NCBI RefSeq assembly: GCF_024204645.1
Contig: NZ_CP100351.1
Coordinates: 2,630,001-2,694,000 of the forward strand
From: Desulfomicrobium sp. ZS1
GTDB taxonomy: Bacteria > Desulfobacterota > Desulfovibrionia > Desulfovibrionales > Desulfomicrobiaceae
Length of the DNA: 64,000 nt
Reading direction: 5' to 3'
Shown: positions 35,806 to 45,208 of the stretch, in pieces
Layout: every line of letters begins with the position of its first letter
Numbering within the stretch: the stretch's first letter is position 1
Position numbers and translations under genes: made by a program
The notes under the pieces: generated by a model
Databases searched by the model: none
What the model saw: the letters and a program-made list of their open reading frames with translations, nothing else
Told to the model about the DNA's origin: nothing

Positions 35806-36848
35806 CCGATCTCGCCACGTTCAAGCCCAAACGCATCCTTGTCTGCCAACTGCGCCAGATCGGCGACGTATTGCTGACCACCCCTTCCATCAGACTCTTG
35901 CAGGAGCGCTATCCTGACGCTGCCATCGACATCTTCACGGAAAAGAAATGCACCCCGGTGCTTGAAAACAATCCGCATGTACGGAAAATCTGGGCGCTGA
36001 ACAAAAAAGAGCTGCCCAACTTTTTGGCCGAACTGAAATTTTATGCCCGCATCGCCCGCGAAAACTACGATCTGGTCGTGGATTTCCAGCAGCTACCTCG
36101 GTGCCGCTTCGTGACCCTCATGAGCCGCGCCCAGGTTCGGCTGTCCTACCCACCGCCCTGGTACAACCGGCTACTCTACACCCACTCAGCCAAGCCCGTG
36201 CCTGCGTATTCCGCCGGCTATCGGGCCAGCATTCTCGCCCCGCTCGGGATCACTTGGCAGAACCAGGCCCCGGAAATCTTCCTGACCGCCGAAGAAACCG
36301 CCTGGGCCAGGGAGTATCTGGCCGGGTTCGGGCTCGCCCCGGGGCAATACATCACCCTGGACCCGACCCACCGCCGCTCCACCCGCCTCTGGCCGGCCCG
36401 TCATTACGGAGCCATGATCGGCCAGGTCCATGCCGCGCGGCCGGACTTGCGTTTCTTCATTCTCTATGGACCCGGCGAGGCGGACATGGCCCGCGAAGTG
36501 CTTGCGCATTGCCCCGCCCCCGAGGCCTGCGTCTTTCCGGACACGGTCATCGGCCTGCGCCAGATGGCGGCGGTGCAGTCGCTGGCCCGGCTGCATATCG
36601 GCAACTGTTCCGGCCCGCGTCATTTCGCCGTAGCCGTGAACACGCCCACGCTGACCATCCTGGGCGCGACCAGCGGCGGCTGGCGCTTTCCGTCCTACCA
36701 GCATCAGGACATCTTCGAAGACCTGCCCTGCCGCCCCTGCAACCAGAACACCTGCGCGCGAAACGATCACGCCTGCCTGGAAAATCTTCCTGCGCAGCGG
36801 GTCGCGGATCGGGTGCTGGAAATTTTGAGCGCCCAGTCCACTGCATAG
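35802..36848 (+). CDS. Family 9 glycosyltransferase (heptosyltransferase-like)
   Basis: The 348-residue protein begins with the family hallmark ILVCQLRQIGDVLLTTPSIRLLQERYPDAAIDIFT. It has a donor-domain LDPTHRRSTRLWPARHYGAMI segment and the HIGNCSGPRHFAVAVNTPTLTILG motif near residue 270. Heptosyltransferases of this family build the inner core of lipopolysaccharide. A cysteine-rich tail (CRPCNQNTCARNDHAC) is seen in many anaerobe members. It overlaps the previous gene by ATGA and ends the cluster. Confidence 0.9.
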   Translation: MTDLATFKPKRILVCQLRQIGDVLLTTPSIRLLQERYPDAAIDIFTEKKCTPVLENNPHVRKIWALNKKELPNFLAELKFYARIARENYDLVVDFQQLPRCRFVTLMSRAQVRLSYPPPWYNRLLYTHSAKPVPAYSAGYRASILAPLGITWQNQAPEIFLTAEETAWAREYLAGFGLAPGQYITLDPTHRRSTRLWPARHYGAMIGQVHAARPDLRFFILYGPGEADMAREVLAHCPAPEACVFPDTVIGLRQMAAVQSLARLHIGNCSGPRHFAVAVNTPTLTILGATSGGWRFPSYQHQDIFEDLPCRPCNQNTCARNDHACLENLPAQRVADRVLEILSAQSTA

Positions 36849-36952
36849 GGAACGTCTGAACCATCGGCATTGCCTGCGCACCATCCAGGCCTTATGAACA
36901 AGGCTGCATCTGCACTATTTCTGATCCACGATTTTTACCAAGGAGTGACCTC

Positions 36953-37462
36953 ATGAAGAGATTTGCGCTTTCACTGTGCATTCTGTTGTTCTGCGCCGGA
37001 ACGGCCATGGCCGACGGCCTGGACACATTTCTGGGCAACCTGAATGCCCAGGCCGCCGCCGACCGCCACGGCGTCGTCACCAGCGTCGGCTCGCATTTCG
37101 GCGTGCCGTACTCCGATGTGGAACTCATCATGGGCACCGCCGGCAGTCTGGCCGACGCGTTCATGGTCCTGCAAATCGGACGCTGGACTGGCCTCAGCCG
37201 GGACAGAATCATGAACGAGTACCGCGCCAAAAAGGGACAGGGCTGGGGCGTCATCGCCAAGGATCTGGGAATCAAGCCGGGATCGGCGGAATTCCACGCC
37301 CTCAAGAATGGGGATTTCGGGTACAGCACGGGTCGATCCGAAAAAGGCGGAGCCTCGTACTCAGACGGGAAAGGTAAAAATAACGGCGGAGGCCAGGACA
37401 ACCGTCCCATGCCCACAGATCAGACGGGCGGTCAGGGTAAAGGAAAAGGCAAGAAAAAATAG
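36953..37462 (+). CDS. Secreted hypothetical protein with a Gly/Lys-rich tail
   Basis: The 169-residue protein has a signal peptide MKRFALSLCILLFCAGTAMAD. The 100-residue body contains VGSHFGVPYSDVELIMGTAGSLADAFMVLQIGRWTGLS and GQGWGVIAKDLGIKPGS. A low-complexity tail of Gly, Lys, Asn and Gln ends GKGKGKKK. AAGGAGTGACCTC precedes the ATG. The body resembles small exported proteins of unknown function in deltaproteobacteria. No neighbour explains it. Confidence 0.75.
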   Translation: MKRFALSLCILLFCAGTAMADGLDTFLGNLNAQAAADRHGVVTSVGSHFGVPYSDVELIMGTAGSLADAFMVLQIGRWTGLSRDRIMNEYRAKKGQGWGVIAKDLGIKPGSAEFHALKNGDFGYSTGRSEKGGASYSDGKGKNNGGGQDNRPMPTDQTGGQGKGKGKKK

Positions 37463-37666
37463 CGGGAGTCATCGCGAGACCTGCCCCTTTTCTGACTGGA
37501 ATTCGCATATCGTAAAAAATGACGATATACGCACGTGATTTGTATATTTTTCGCCATAAATGACGACGTGAAAAGACTACCCAAGAAGAAAAAGGGCGTC
37601 CAATCACTACCTATGAAATGAGTGATTCATATTGCACAAAAATGCATAAAGACAGATATATGATGC

Positions 37667-38008
37667 ATGTCACCAAAAAAAACATCCGCCCACGACCTGC
37701 CGGGCAACCCTGCCGCCAATCTTGAGCGCCTGGGGCACAACATTCGCACCGCCCGGAAGCTGCGGGCCTTAAGCATGCAGGATCTGGCCGCGCGCACCAT
37801 GACCACGCGCGAGACCATCCGCCGTCTGGAAAACGGACATCCAGGGGTGTCCCTCGGAGTGCTGGCCCATGTCCTGTGGGTTCTGCAGCTTGATGACCAG
37901 CTTGGCGGCATAGCGTCCCTGGAATCCGACCCCGTAGGCAGGGCCATGGCCGTGAGCAGGCTGCCGCAACGCGTTACAAGGGAGGTGAGCGATGACCTCG
38001 ACTTCTGA
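37667..38008 (+). CDS. HipB-like helix-turn-helix antitoxin, copy 1
   Basis: The 113-residue XRE-family DNA-binding protein has an HTH at LGHNIRTARKLRALSMQDLAARTMTTRETIRRLENG and differs from copy 2 (44867) at only 7 of 113 residues. In HipBA modules the antitoxin represses its operon and holds the HipA kinase. Here its partner hipA is a deletion remnant, so it may act as an orphan repressor or an antitoxin in trans for copy 2. It has no Shine-Dalgarno. A TTGCAC/GATATA promoter ends 6 nt before the ATG, suggesting a leaderless message. Confidence 0.85.
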   Translation: MSPKKTSAHDLPGNPAANLERLGHNIRTARKLRALSMQDLAARTMTTRETIRRLENGHPGVSLGVLAHVLWVLQLDDQLGGIASLESDPVGRAMAVSRLPQRVTREVSDDLDF

Positions 38009-38216
38009 GCGGGCCGTGGGCTTCATCCGCCTGCCCGGCATGGACTACGTTGCTGCGGGGCTGCTCCGGCATGAAGACCGGGCATATTTCTTCCGCTACG
38101 GCCGCCGGTATCTTGAGCGGCCAGGCGCCCTTCCCATTGATTCGGCTCGGATGCCCCTTATGGAGGAGCTCAGACACCGCTTCGCATTGGCGGAAGCTAC
38201 ATCAAAAGCCTCATAG
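37992..38216 (+). pseudogene. hipA remnant with a 344-codon in-frame internal deletion
   Basis: The 74-codon frame matches the first 58 or so residues of the intact HipA (45192), MTSTSERAVGFIRLPGMDYVAAGLL, and then jumps straight to its last residues, MEELRHRFALAEATSK. Exactly 1,032 bp are missing relative to copy 2, so the frame is kept. The joint lies next to ATGGA, a 5 bp sequence present at both ends of the missing segment in copy 2. All kinase motifs are absent. Confidence 0.88.
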
Positions 38217-38307
38217 CCCGGAATCCTTTGCCCTCCATATCGACGCACGAGGGCCGCCCTGATTGCTCATCAGGGGGAGAGAGTTCGCCATGAAAAGATG
38301 CAACTCC

Positions 38308-38335
38308 AAAAAATTCAAGATTCAAGATTTGACCC
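38308..38335 (+). repeat. Dispersed repeat AAATTCAAGATTCAAGAT..GACCC, copy 1
   Basis: Near-identical copies lie at 44688-44717 and 46591-46618, with a diverged inverted copy at 58738-58762. This one lies 92 nt after the hipA remnant. Confidence 0.75.
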
Positions 38336-38469
38336 TCGGCTTTCGCAGGTAGATAAGGACGTTGTCGTAGACCGGAATCAGATATCCACACGAAAGCCTG
38401 ATGATCTGCCGGCATTTTGCCGTGCCATCATAGCACAGGCCGCGAAATAGCCCTTTCAATGGCGCAAAG

Positions 38470-38496
38470 AGGTCAGCAGAAATTACCTGCTGACCT
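38470..38496 (-). terminator. Probable terminator of the aap operon
   Basis: A 10 bp perfect stem AGGTCAGCAG/CTGCTGACCT with a 7 nt loop lies 40 nt past the aapP stop. The following T-run on the minus strand is short (CTTTG). Confidence 0.5.
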
Positions 38497-38535
38497 ATTC
38501 GTGTTTTTTCCAGGGGATGCCGGCCTCCGGCAGGA

Positions 38536-39282
<747 letters not shown>

Positions 39283-39289
39283 GGGAACC

Positions 39290-40384
39290 TTACCTTTTGG
39301 TTTGGGGGCCGCGCTTTTCGAGGCTGCGGCCGTATCGGCTCATGCCGAAGCAGATGCACCAGTAGACCACGGCGCAAAAAACATAACCCTCGACCTCGTG
39401 ACCGAGCCAGTTCTGGTCCTGGGAGGCGGCCTTGACCATGCCGAGGAAGTCCAGAAGGCCCACGATGATGACCAGGGAGGTATCCTTGAACAGGGCGATG
39501 CAGCGCCCGATCAGGGACGGAAGCACGTAGCGCAGGGCCTGAGGCAGCACCACGAAAAGGGTGATCATCCAGCGCGACAACCCGAGGGCCTTGGCTGCGT
39601 CCAGCTGGCCGCTCGGCACGGCCTGCAGGCCGCCGCGCACCACCTCGGCGATATAGGCCGACGAAAAGAGGATGATGCCCACCTGGACCCGCAGCAAATT
39701 GTTGATCTGAAGGTTCACGGGCAGAAACAGCGGCATCATCACCGAGGCCATGAACAGGATGGTGATAAGCGGCACGCCGCGGATGAGTTCGATGAAACCG
39801 ATGCAGATGGAGCTGATGCCGGCCATCCGGGACTGCCGCCCCAGGGCCAGGAGGATGCCGAAAGGCACCGAGAACAGGATGCCCACCGCGGCCAGGCCCA
39901 GCGAAAGCATGAGCCCGCCCCACATGGACTGGTCCACCGCGGCCAGCCCCGCACCGCCGCCCACAAGCCACACGGCGGCCACGAAAAGCAGGGGCCAGGC
40001 TCCGGCCAGCACGCGTTTGCCGAACCGTCCGCTGACCGTGGCCGCGATCACGCCCGCGAACAGGATGGCCGCCGCCAGCGGGCGCCAGATCAACTCCTGC
40101 GGGTAGGTGCCGATCAGCATGACCCGCGCCTTGTCAGCGATGAACGCCCAGCACGCGCCCGAGCCGTCGCACGCATCGGGTCCACCGGACCACACGGCGT
40201 TGGTGAACGCCCAGGAAATCAGCGGCGGGATGGTCTTGGCCAGGACCAGCACGGCCAGCACCGTGAGCACGGAATTGAACCAGCCCGAAAAGAGATTGGT
40301 CCGCAACCAGAGGAGCACGCCCGCGTCGGTAACGGGCGGCGGGGCATCGGGCGAGGGGATGAAAGTCTTGAGTTGTTCGCTCAT
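39290..40384 (-). CDS. aapM: General L-amino-acid ABC transporter permease
   Basis: The 364-residue inner-membrane protein has several hydrophobic helices and the BPD transport EAA loop [30 protein letters not shown]. It has the long extra periplasmic insert between helices 1 and 2 that marks AapM compared with short PAAT permeases. The start at 40384 (MSEQLKTF) overlaps the aapQ stop by ATGA, giving translational coupling. Confidence 0.93.
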   Translation of the reverse strand: MSEQLKTFIPSPDAPPPVTDAGVLLWLRTNLFSGWFNSVLTVLAVLVLAKTIPPLISWAFTNAVWSGGPDACDGSGACWAFIADKARVMLIGTYPQELIWRPLAAAILFAGVIAATVSGRFGKRVLAGAWPLLFVAAVWLVGGGAGLAAVDQSMWGGLMLSLGLAAVGILFSVPFGILLALGRQSRMAGISSICIGFIELIRGVPLITILFMASVMMPLFLPVNLQINNLLRVQVGIILFSSAYIAEVVRGGLQAVPSGQLDAAKALGLSRWMITLFVVLPQALRYVLPSLIGRCIALFKDTSLVIIVGLLDFLGMVKAASQDQNWLGHEVEGYVFCAVVYWCICFGMSRYGRSLEKRGPQTKR

Positions 40385-41532
40385 CGTTCCACCAGCTGCA
40401 CCTTGGCGTTGAACCAGTTCATGACCAGGGAGACAATCAGGTTGATGGTCAGGTAGACCGCCATCCACATGCCGATGATCTCGATGGCCTGGTCGTTCTG
40501 GCCAATGATGGTCCCGCCGATGGAGACCATGTCCGGATATCCGATGGCCACTGCCAGGGAGCTGTTCTTGATCAGGCTAGTGTAGTCGTTGGTGGTGGCC
40601 GGGATGCAGACGCGCAGAGTCTGGGGCAGGATCACCTTGCGCATGATCGGTCCCGGGCTGAGCCCCAGGGCCTTGGCCGCGTCCAGCTGGCCCGCGTCCA
40701 CGGACTGGATGCCGCTGCGCACATTTTCCCCGATGAATGCGGCGGTATACAGGACCAGGCCGATAAGCAGGGCCGAAAATTCGGGCCGCAGCACCATGCC
40801 GCCCTTGAAATTAAACCCGCTGAGCACGGGCACGTCGAATTCGAGCGGTTGCCCGGCGAGGAAATACGCAGCCGCGGGAAGCCCGAGAAGCAGTCCGAGG
40901 GACATCCACCCCGAGTGCAGGCCGCGACCGGTTTCATCGCGCATCCGTCTGGACACGCGCACCAGGGCCACCGAGACCGCAATGGCCGCGACCAGGGCCA
41001 GGACCACCCAGCCCATGCCATCCTGGAAAAGCGGGCGGGGAACATACACGCCCCGGTTGTTGATGAAGATGTCGCCGAAGGGAACCAGGCTCGTGCGCGG
41101 GGACGGCAAAAAGGCCAGCAACGTGGAGTAGCAGAAGAACAGGGTCAGCAGCAGCGGGACGTTTCTGAGCACCTCCACATACACGGCGGCTAGGTGGGCC
41201 ACCAGCCAGTTGCCCGATACGCGGGCCACGCCGACAATGACCCCGAGGATCGTCGCCAGCACGATGGCCAAGGCGGACACGAACAGGGTGTTCAGAATGC
41301 CCACTGCGAAGGCCCGGCCGTAGGTATTGGCAGGCGAGTAGGACATCAGGCTGTCGTTAATGGGCAGGCCGCCCTCCACGGACAGAAAGCCGAAACCCGA
41401 GGCGATGTTGCGCGCCTCCAGATTGGCCTGGGTATTATGGAACAGTTGCAGGGCCACGTAGAGGATCGCTCCGACCACCAGGACCTGGGTCAGAAGCGCG
41501 GGCAACTGTTCTTTCAGTTTGGACGTGTTCAA
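40381..41532 (-). CDS. aapQ: General L-amino-acid ABC transporter permease
   Basis: The 383-residue inner-membrane protein has the EAA loop [30 protein letters not shown] and eight or so hydrophobic segments (VLVVGAILYVALQLF, LNTLFVSALAIVLATILGVIVGV). The start chosen is TTG at 41532 with AAGGAAG 9 nt upstream. A GTG 42 nt upstream in frame lies inside the aapJ terminator stem and is unlikely. The gene pairs with aapM to form the heterodimeric pore. Confidence 0.92.
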   Translation of the reverse strand: MNTSKLKEQLPALLTQVLVVGAILYVALQLFHNTQANLEARNIASGFGFLSVEGGLPINDSLMSYSPANTYGRAFAVGILNTLFVSALAIVLATILGVIVGVARVSGNWLVAHLAAVYVEVLRNVPLLLTLFFCYSTLLAFLPSPRTSLVPFGDIFINNRGVYVPRPLFQDGMGWVVLALVAAIAVSVALVRVSRRMRDETGRGLHSGWMSLGLLLGLPAAAYFLAGQPLEFDVPVLSGFNFKGGMVLRPEFSALLIGLVLYTAAFIGENVRSGIQSVDAGQLDAAKALGLSPGPIMRKVILPQTLRVCIPATTNDYTSLIKNSSLAVAIGYPDMVSIGGTIIGQNDQAIEIIGMWMAVYLTINLIVSLVMNWFNAKVQLVER

Positions 41533-41568
41533 GACAGGTGGCTTCCTTTTGGGGGAGTGAACAAAGGA

Positions 41569-41599
41569 CCGCACCGGCCGATTATCCCGGCCGGTGCGG
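41569..41599 (-). terminator. Hairpin between aapJ and aapQ
   Basis: A 12 bp stem CCGCACCGGCCG/CGGCCGGTGCGG with a short loop is followed by TCCTTTGTT on the minus strand. Partial termination here would give more binding protein than permease. Confidence 0.65.
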
Positions 41600-41626
41600 C
41601 GTGCGGATTATTTTTCGATTCGGCCG

Positions 41627-42643
41627 CTAGCGGATGGGCATGGCGTAGATCAAACCACCCTTGGTCCACAGGTTGTTGTAGCCGCGGGGGATATTCAGGG
41701 CGCTCTTGGGGCCGAAGTTGCGGTCGTACATCTCGCCGTAGTTGCCGACGGACTGGATGGCCCGGACGAGCCAGTCGTTGTCCAAGTCGAGGTAGGAGCC
41801 GGTTTCACCGGTGGCGCCGAGCATGCGCTGGACCAGCGGGTCGGTGGAGGAAGCCTTCATCTCCAGGACGTTGGCCTGGGTGATGCCTTTTTCCTCGGCT
41901 TCGATGAGGCCGAAGAGAATCCAGGTGACCAGATCCTTCCACTGCTGGTCGCCGTGACGGACGAAGGGAGCAAGAGGTTCCTTGGAAAAGACCTCAGGAA
42001 GAATGATGTGCTCATCGGGATTGGCGGCTCCTGCACGCAGGGACGCCAGCTGGCTGACGTCGGTGGTGAAGGCGTCGGTACGGCCGGCCACATAGGCGTT
42101 GAAGGCCTCCTTCTTGGACTCGAAGACGACGGTTTCCAGCTTGATGCCGTTGGCGCGGGCAAAGTCGGCCACGTTCAGCTCGGAGGTGGTGCCGGAAACC
42201 ACGGCCACGGAGCCGCCATCAAGGTCGATGGCCTTGTCCACGCCCAGGCTCTTCTTCACCATGAGCCCCTGGCCGTCGTAAAACAGGACCGCGGTGAAAT
42301 CCACGCCCTGCTTGCTGTCGCGCTTCATGGTCCAGGTGGTGCCACGGGACAGGTCCACCTGGCCGGAGGATACGGCCACGACCTTCTGCTTGGAAGCCAG
42401 CGGAACGAACTTGATGGCTTCGGGGTCCTTCAGCACGGCAGCGGCCACGGCGCGGCCCATGTCCACGTCGAAACCGGCCCAGCGGCCGTTGGAATCCGGC
42501 GCGGAAAAACCGGCCACGCCTTCGCTGACACCCAGAATGAGCTGGCCGTCCTTCTGTACTTTTTCCAGAGTGCCTGCCATGGCGCTGGTGCACACGAAAG
42601 CAAGCATGACCACTGCCAGAAACAGTTTGCCGATAGTTTTCAT
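41627..42643 (-). CDS. aapJ: General L-amino-acid ABC transporter substrate-binding protein
   Basis: The 338-residue periplasmic protein has a signal peptide MKTIGKLFLAVVMLAFVCTSAMAG. The mature protein has GQLILGVSEGVAGFSAPDSNGRWAGFDVDMGRAVAAAVL (PAAT binding-protein signature) and DLSRGTTWTMKRDS. AapJ-type features include FGPKSALNIPRGYNNLWTKGGLIYAMP. It binds a broad range of L-amino acids. It is the first gene of the operon, and the promoter should lie in 42644-42720, where an AT-rich stretch with GTTACGGGAATGTTACAG repeats occurs. Confidence 0.95.
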   Translation of the reverse strand: MKTIGKLFLAVVMLAFVCTSAMAGTLEKVQKDGQLILGVSEGVAGFSAPDSNGRWAGFDVDMGRAVAAAVLKDPEAIKFVPLASKQKVVAVSSGQVDLSRGTTWTMKRDSKQGVDFTAVLFYDGQGLMVKKSLGVDKAIDLDGGSVAVVSGTTSELNVADFARANGIKLETVVFESKKEAFNAYVAGRTDAFTTDVSQLASLRAGAANPDEHIILPEVFSKEPLAPFVRHGDQQWKDLVTWILFGLIEAEEKGITQANVLEMKASSTDPLVQRMLGATGETGSYLDLDNDWLVRAIQSVGNYGEMYDRNFGPKSALNIPRGYNNLWTKGGLIYAMPIR

Positions 42644-42888
42644 CCTCTCTCCTTGGATAATGCGACCGCTTTAAAACTGGCCGCAATGTTACGGGAATGT
42701 TACAGAGGTCTTGCAAACATGAGACGGGGTGTCAATGAAGTGCGCGATAAAATTCCGCGCACGGAGGTCAAGGTCTTGGAATTCAGCCGCGAAATGCACG
42801 AAGCCGGGAAAGCGGTCTTGGTGGCAGAAAAGTCAAAAGCAGGCTCGACTCATTTCCTTCCCGATCCCATTTGCTATGGCTAACAAAC

Positions 42889-43800
42889 TTAGGACAAGGC
42901 CGCCTCCAACGCATTGACCTGATCATCAAACTTCTTTGTATTGGACTTCTTGAGTTGTGCCAGATTTTGCAACTTCCAGCGAATGCCGGGAAGATGCTCA
43001 AGATGGGAAATACCAAGCAACTCCCACTCGGGTGCGCCTCTAACCAGCGAAAGAAGAAATCGCCGTTCGTTGCCGTCCAGCCCCTGCTGAAGTTCGTGCA
43101 TCAGGCGCACGCGGGTCGCGAGCAATGCCTCCAGAGGCACCGGCATCGCGGTCATGCCTAGGAAGTTATGCGTGTAATCATGTCTGATGTCTCGCAATGC
43201 AGGGAACAACACCTCGTGAATCGGACGGTTACTGCTGGCCAAGTAGATGACGAATGCGCGCCTGATGTCTGGCGTGATGCCCTCGTTCTCAAAAAGCTGC
43301 ATCACGTCAAACAGGTCGCGGGGGTGCTGGCGGTCCAGCGCCGCTACCAGTTTACCGCCGTAGACATCTTCCAGCGATGCTACCGGGATGTTCAGATCGC
43401 CCAGCAGGAGATCTTGAGCCACACGCGTGAGCGAAGCGTTGCGTACTGGTTGCACCGTGCCACGCAACACAAAATTGGCTTCGACCTTGACCACGATTCG
43501 ATCACGACGCACCAAAAGCTTGGTCACTCCCCCAACCTTTGCCGGTGCGTGTATCTGAAAGCCCCGTCTTTCGAGTCGCGCCTCAGCCTGCCGCATGGCG
43601 TCATCAATCCGTTCCATGGCCTGCTCACGCGGCAACGTGTGATCAGGAAATACCAGATCAAGGTCCACAGACAGGCGCGGCATGTCACGCATAAAAAGAT
43701 TGATCGCCGTACCGCCCTTCAACGCGAAGGTATCATCCGCGAAGACCAATGGAGCTACCTGGATCAACAGACGCGCAGTATCAAGATAGATTTGGTTCAT
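42889..43800 (-). CDS. AbiEii-family nucleotidyltransferase toxin
   Basis: The 303-residue protein has the DNA-polymerase-beta-like nucleotidyltransferase core FALKGGTAINLFMRDMPRLSVDLDLVFPDH, with the GGTA helix and the S-x-D-x-D metal site near residues 30-55. Also present are DLLLGDLNIPVASLEDVYGGKLVAALDRQHPRDLFDV (Lys and RDLFD motifs) and a helical C-terminus. AbiEii toxins block growth and abort phage infection as type IV toxin-antitoxin effectors. The start at 43800 overlaps the AbiEi stop by ATGA. The pair lies between the two hipBA copies. Confidence 0.9.
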   Translation of the reverse strand: MNQIYLDTARLLIQVAPLVFADDTFALKGGTAINLFMRDMPRLSVDLDLVFPDHTLPREQAMERIDDAMRQAEARLERRGFQIHAPAKVGGVTKLLVRRDRIVVKVEANFVLRGTVQPVRNASLTRVAQDLLLGDLNIPVASLEDVYGGKLVAALDRQHPRDLFDVMQLFENEGITPDIRRAFVIYLASSNRPIHEVLFPALRDIRHDYTHNFLGMTAMPVPLEALLATRVRLMHELQQGLDGNERRFLLSLVRGAPEWELLGISHLEHLPGIRWKLQNLAQLKKSNTKKFDDQVNALEAALS

Positions 43801-44534
43801 GGCTTGAGCACCAGCAGGCCTTCGGCCGATTTGGACACCCACGGTCGATTGCTTCCTGTGGGCAACGTTTCCGGATCGAGCTTGGCGGCCCAGGGGAGCA
43901 CGCCTTCACGTCCGAGTTGAATACACAACCGTACTGTCTTGACGCTCCTGCAATGTCGGATCAGATCGCGAAGCACATCGGCACGCATGCTGTATGAACT
44001 CTCGACGAGTTCACGAGCTTCCTGCAATGGCTGACGCACTCCGACATCGCTCAGCATTTCCAGCAGGGCGCGTTCCGGCTCCGAGGCCTGCGGCTCTCCG
44101 CTGCGCCTCTCAAAGGGGCCGACATGCCGCATTGCATCTGGACTTTCATCAAACAGGCGCTTGCGGTGATACTCGGCCGGAAAACGCTCTGTGAACCACT
44201 CGGGCAGTTGCCCGGCTTCCCAGCCGAAAAGGTGCAACACGGGCTGCTGCTGCACGAACTGGCGCAGACCGTACCAATCGAGTGCCGACTTGCCACCGAC
44301 ATGCAGACCTTTGAGCCTGCGCTCAAGCAACAACAAGCAGGGTTGCAGGGCCAGCGTATCATTCGGACGGCAGAACACCCCACGCATCAGACGGGTGAGC
44401 CAGCCGGCGCGTACATAGTGCACGGCCAAGTCAGCCGAAATGCCTAAGCCCGTCAATTCCTCGGAGGTTATTGGCGCACCTGGCTGCAGCCGTGTGCAGA
44501 GCCTCTTTAGTTTGTTCCTTTCAATCGTAGCCAT
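43797..44534 (-). CDS. AbiEi-family antitoxin
   Basis: The 245-residue protein has an N-terminal winged-helix segment (ITSEELTGLGISADLAVHYVRAGWLTRLMRGVFCRP) and the AbiEi antitoxin body (LHVGGKSALDWYGLRQFVQ, EPERALLEMLSDVG). In known AbiE systems the antitoxin represses its own promoter. The start MATIERNKLK at 44534 is family-like; in-frame ATG at 44546 and TTG at 44570 would add 4 or 12 residues, and no start has a strong Shine-Dalgarno. Confidence 0.85.
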   Translation of the reverse strand: MATIERNKLKRLCTRLQPGAPITSEELTGLGISADLAVHYVRAGWLTRLMRGVFCRPNDTLALQPCLLLLERRLKGLHVGGKSALDWYGLRQFVQQQPVLHLFGWEAGQLPEWFTERFPAEYHRKRLFDESPDAMRHVGPFERRSGEPQASEPERALLEMLSDVGVRQPLQEARELVESSYSMRADVLRDLIRHCRSVKTVRLCIQLGREGVLPWAAKLDPETLPTGSNRPWVSKSAEGLLVLKP

Positions 44535-44687
44535 ATGCCGACTCATGCATATTTTTGAAACAAATGTCAATTTAATAAATTTTTAATAGTCGTAGCTTAA
44601 GTACGATAAATAGTATTTTTTAAAATAAATGTTGGCGGAAAAAGGGAGCAATGCATCCTGCTTACGCTTGTATTCTGGGGACTTTCC

Positions 44688-44717
44688 AAAAAAATTCAAG
44701 ATTCAAGATGCGACCCC
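44688..44717 (+). repeat. Dispersed repeat AAATTCAAGATTCAAGAT..GACCCC, copy 2
   Basis: This is the left one of a directly repeated pair that brackets the intact hipBA cassette; the right member is at 46591-46618. The core is AATTCAAGATTCAAGATGCG followed by ACCCC. Confidence 0.8.
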
Positions 44718-44831
44718 GAATTTCCCGGAGAAGGAGGCCTATCCCATCAAGACGGACCCCACGCAAATGATGAACATCCATTCTTCTCAAGGCCCCTTGG
44801 GCGAGGCATGCACGCTTTGGGATGATTCATA

Positions 44832-44860
44832 TTGCACAAATAAGCATAAAGACTTATATA
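44832..44860 (+). promoter_or_regulatory. Promoter of the intact hipBA operon
   Basis: TTGCAC (44832-44837) and TATATA (44855-44860) are 17 nt apart. The predicted start site falls on or beside the hipB ATG at 44867. Copy 1 has the same layout at 37632-37660 with GATATA. Confidence 0.5.
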
Positions 44861-44866
44861 TGATGT

Positions 44867-45208
44867 ATGTCACCCAAGAAAACGTCCGCCCACGACCTGC
44901 CGGGGAGCCCTGCCGCCAATCTTGAGCGCCTGGGGCGCAACATTCGCGCCGCCCGGAAGCTGCGGGCCTTAAGCATGCAAGATCTGGCCGCGCGCACCAT
45001 GACCACGCGCGAGACCATCCGCCGCCTGGAAAACGGGCACCCTGGGGTGTCCCTCGGAGTGCTGGCCCATGTCCTGTGGGTGCTACAGCTCGATGACCAG
45101 CTTGGCGGCATGGCGTCCCTGGAATCCGACCCCGTAGGCAGGGCCATGGCCGTGAGCAGGCTGCCGCGGCGCGTCACAACGGAGGTGAGCTATGACCTCG
45201 ACTTCTGA
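44867..45208 (+). CDS. hipB: HipB-like helix-turn-helix antitoxin, copy 2
   Basis: The 113-residue XRE-type regulator has an HTH at IRAARKLRALSMQDLAARTMTTRETIRRLENG. It precedes and overlaps intact hipA by 17 nt. It is expected to bind HipA and autorepress the operon. There is no Shine-Dalgarno before the ATG, and the promoter geometry suggests a leaderless transcript. It is 106/113 identical to copy 1, seven kilobases upstream. Confidence 0.9.
   Translation: MSPKKTSAHDLPGSPAANLERLGRNIRAARKLRALSMQDLAARTMTTRETIRRLENGHPGVSLGVLAHVLWVLQLDDQLGGMASLESDPVGRAMAVSRLPRRVTTEVSYDLDF

Larger units (their letters stand above)
38217..38535. other. Intergenic stretch with a dispersed repeat
   Basis: There is no gene. 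It holds one copy of the AATTCAAGATTCAAGAT repeat at 38308-38335 and the terminator of the aap operon at its right end. Confidence 0.6.

Noticed and set aside
44629-44925. 98-codon frame upstream of the intact hipB
   Set aside because: It runs through the dispersed repeat and the hipB promoter, with no ribosome site.
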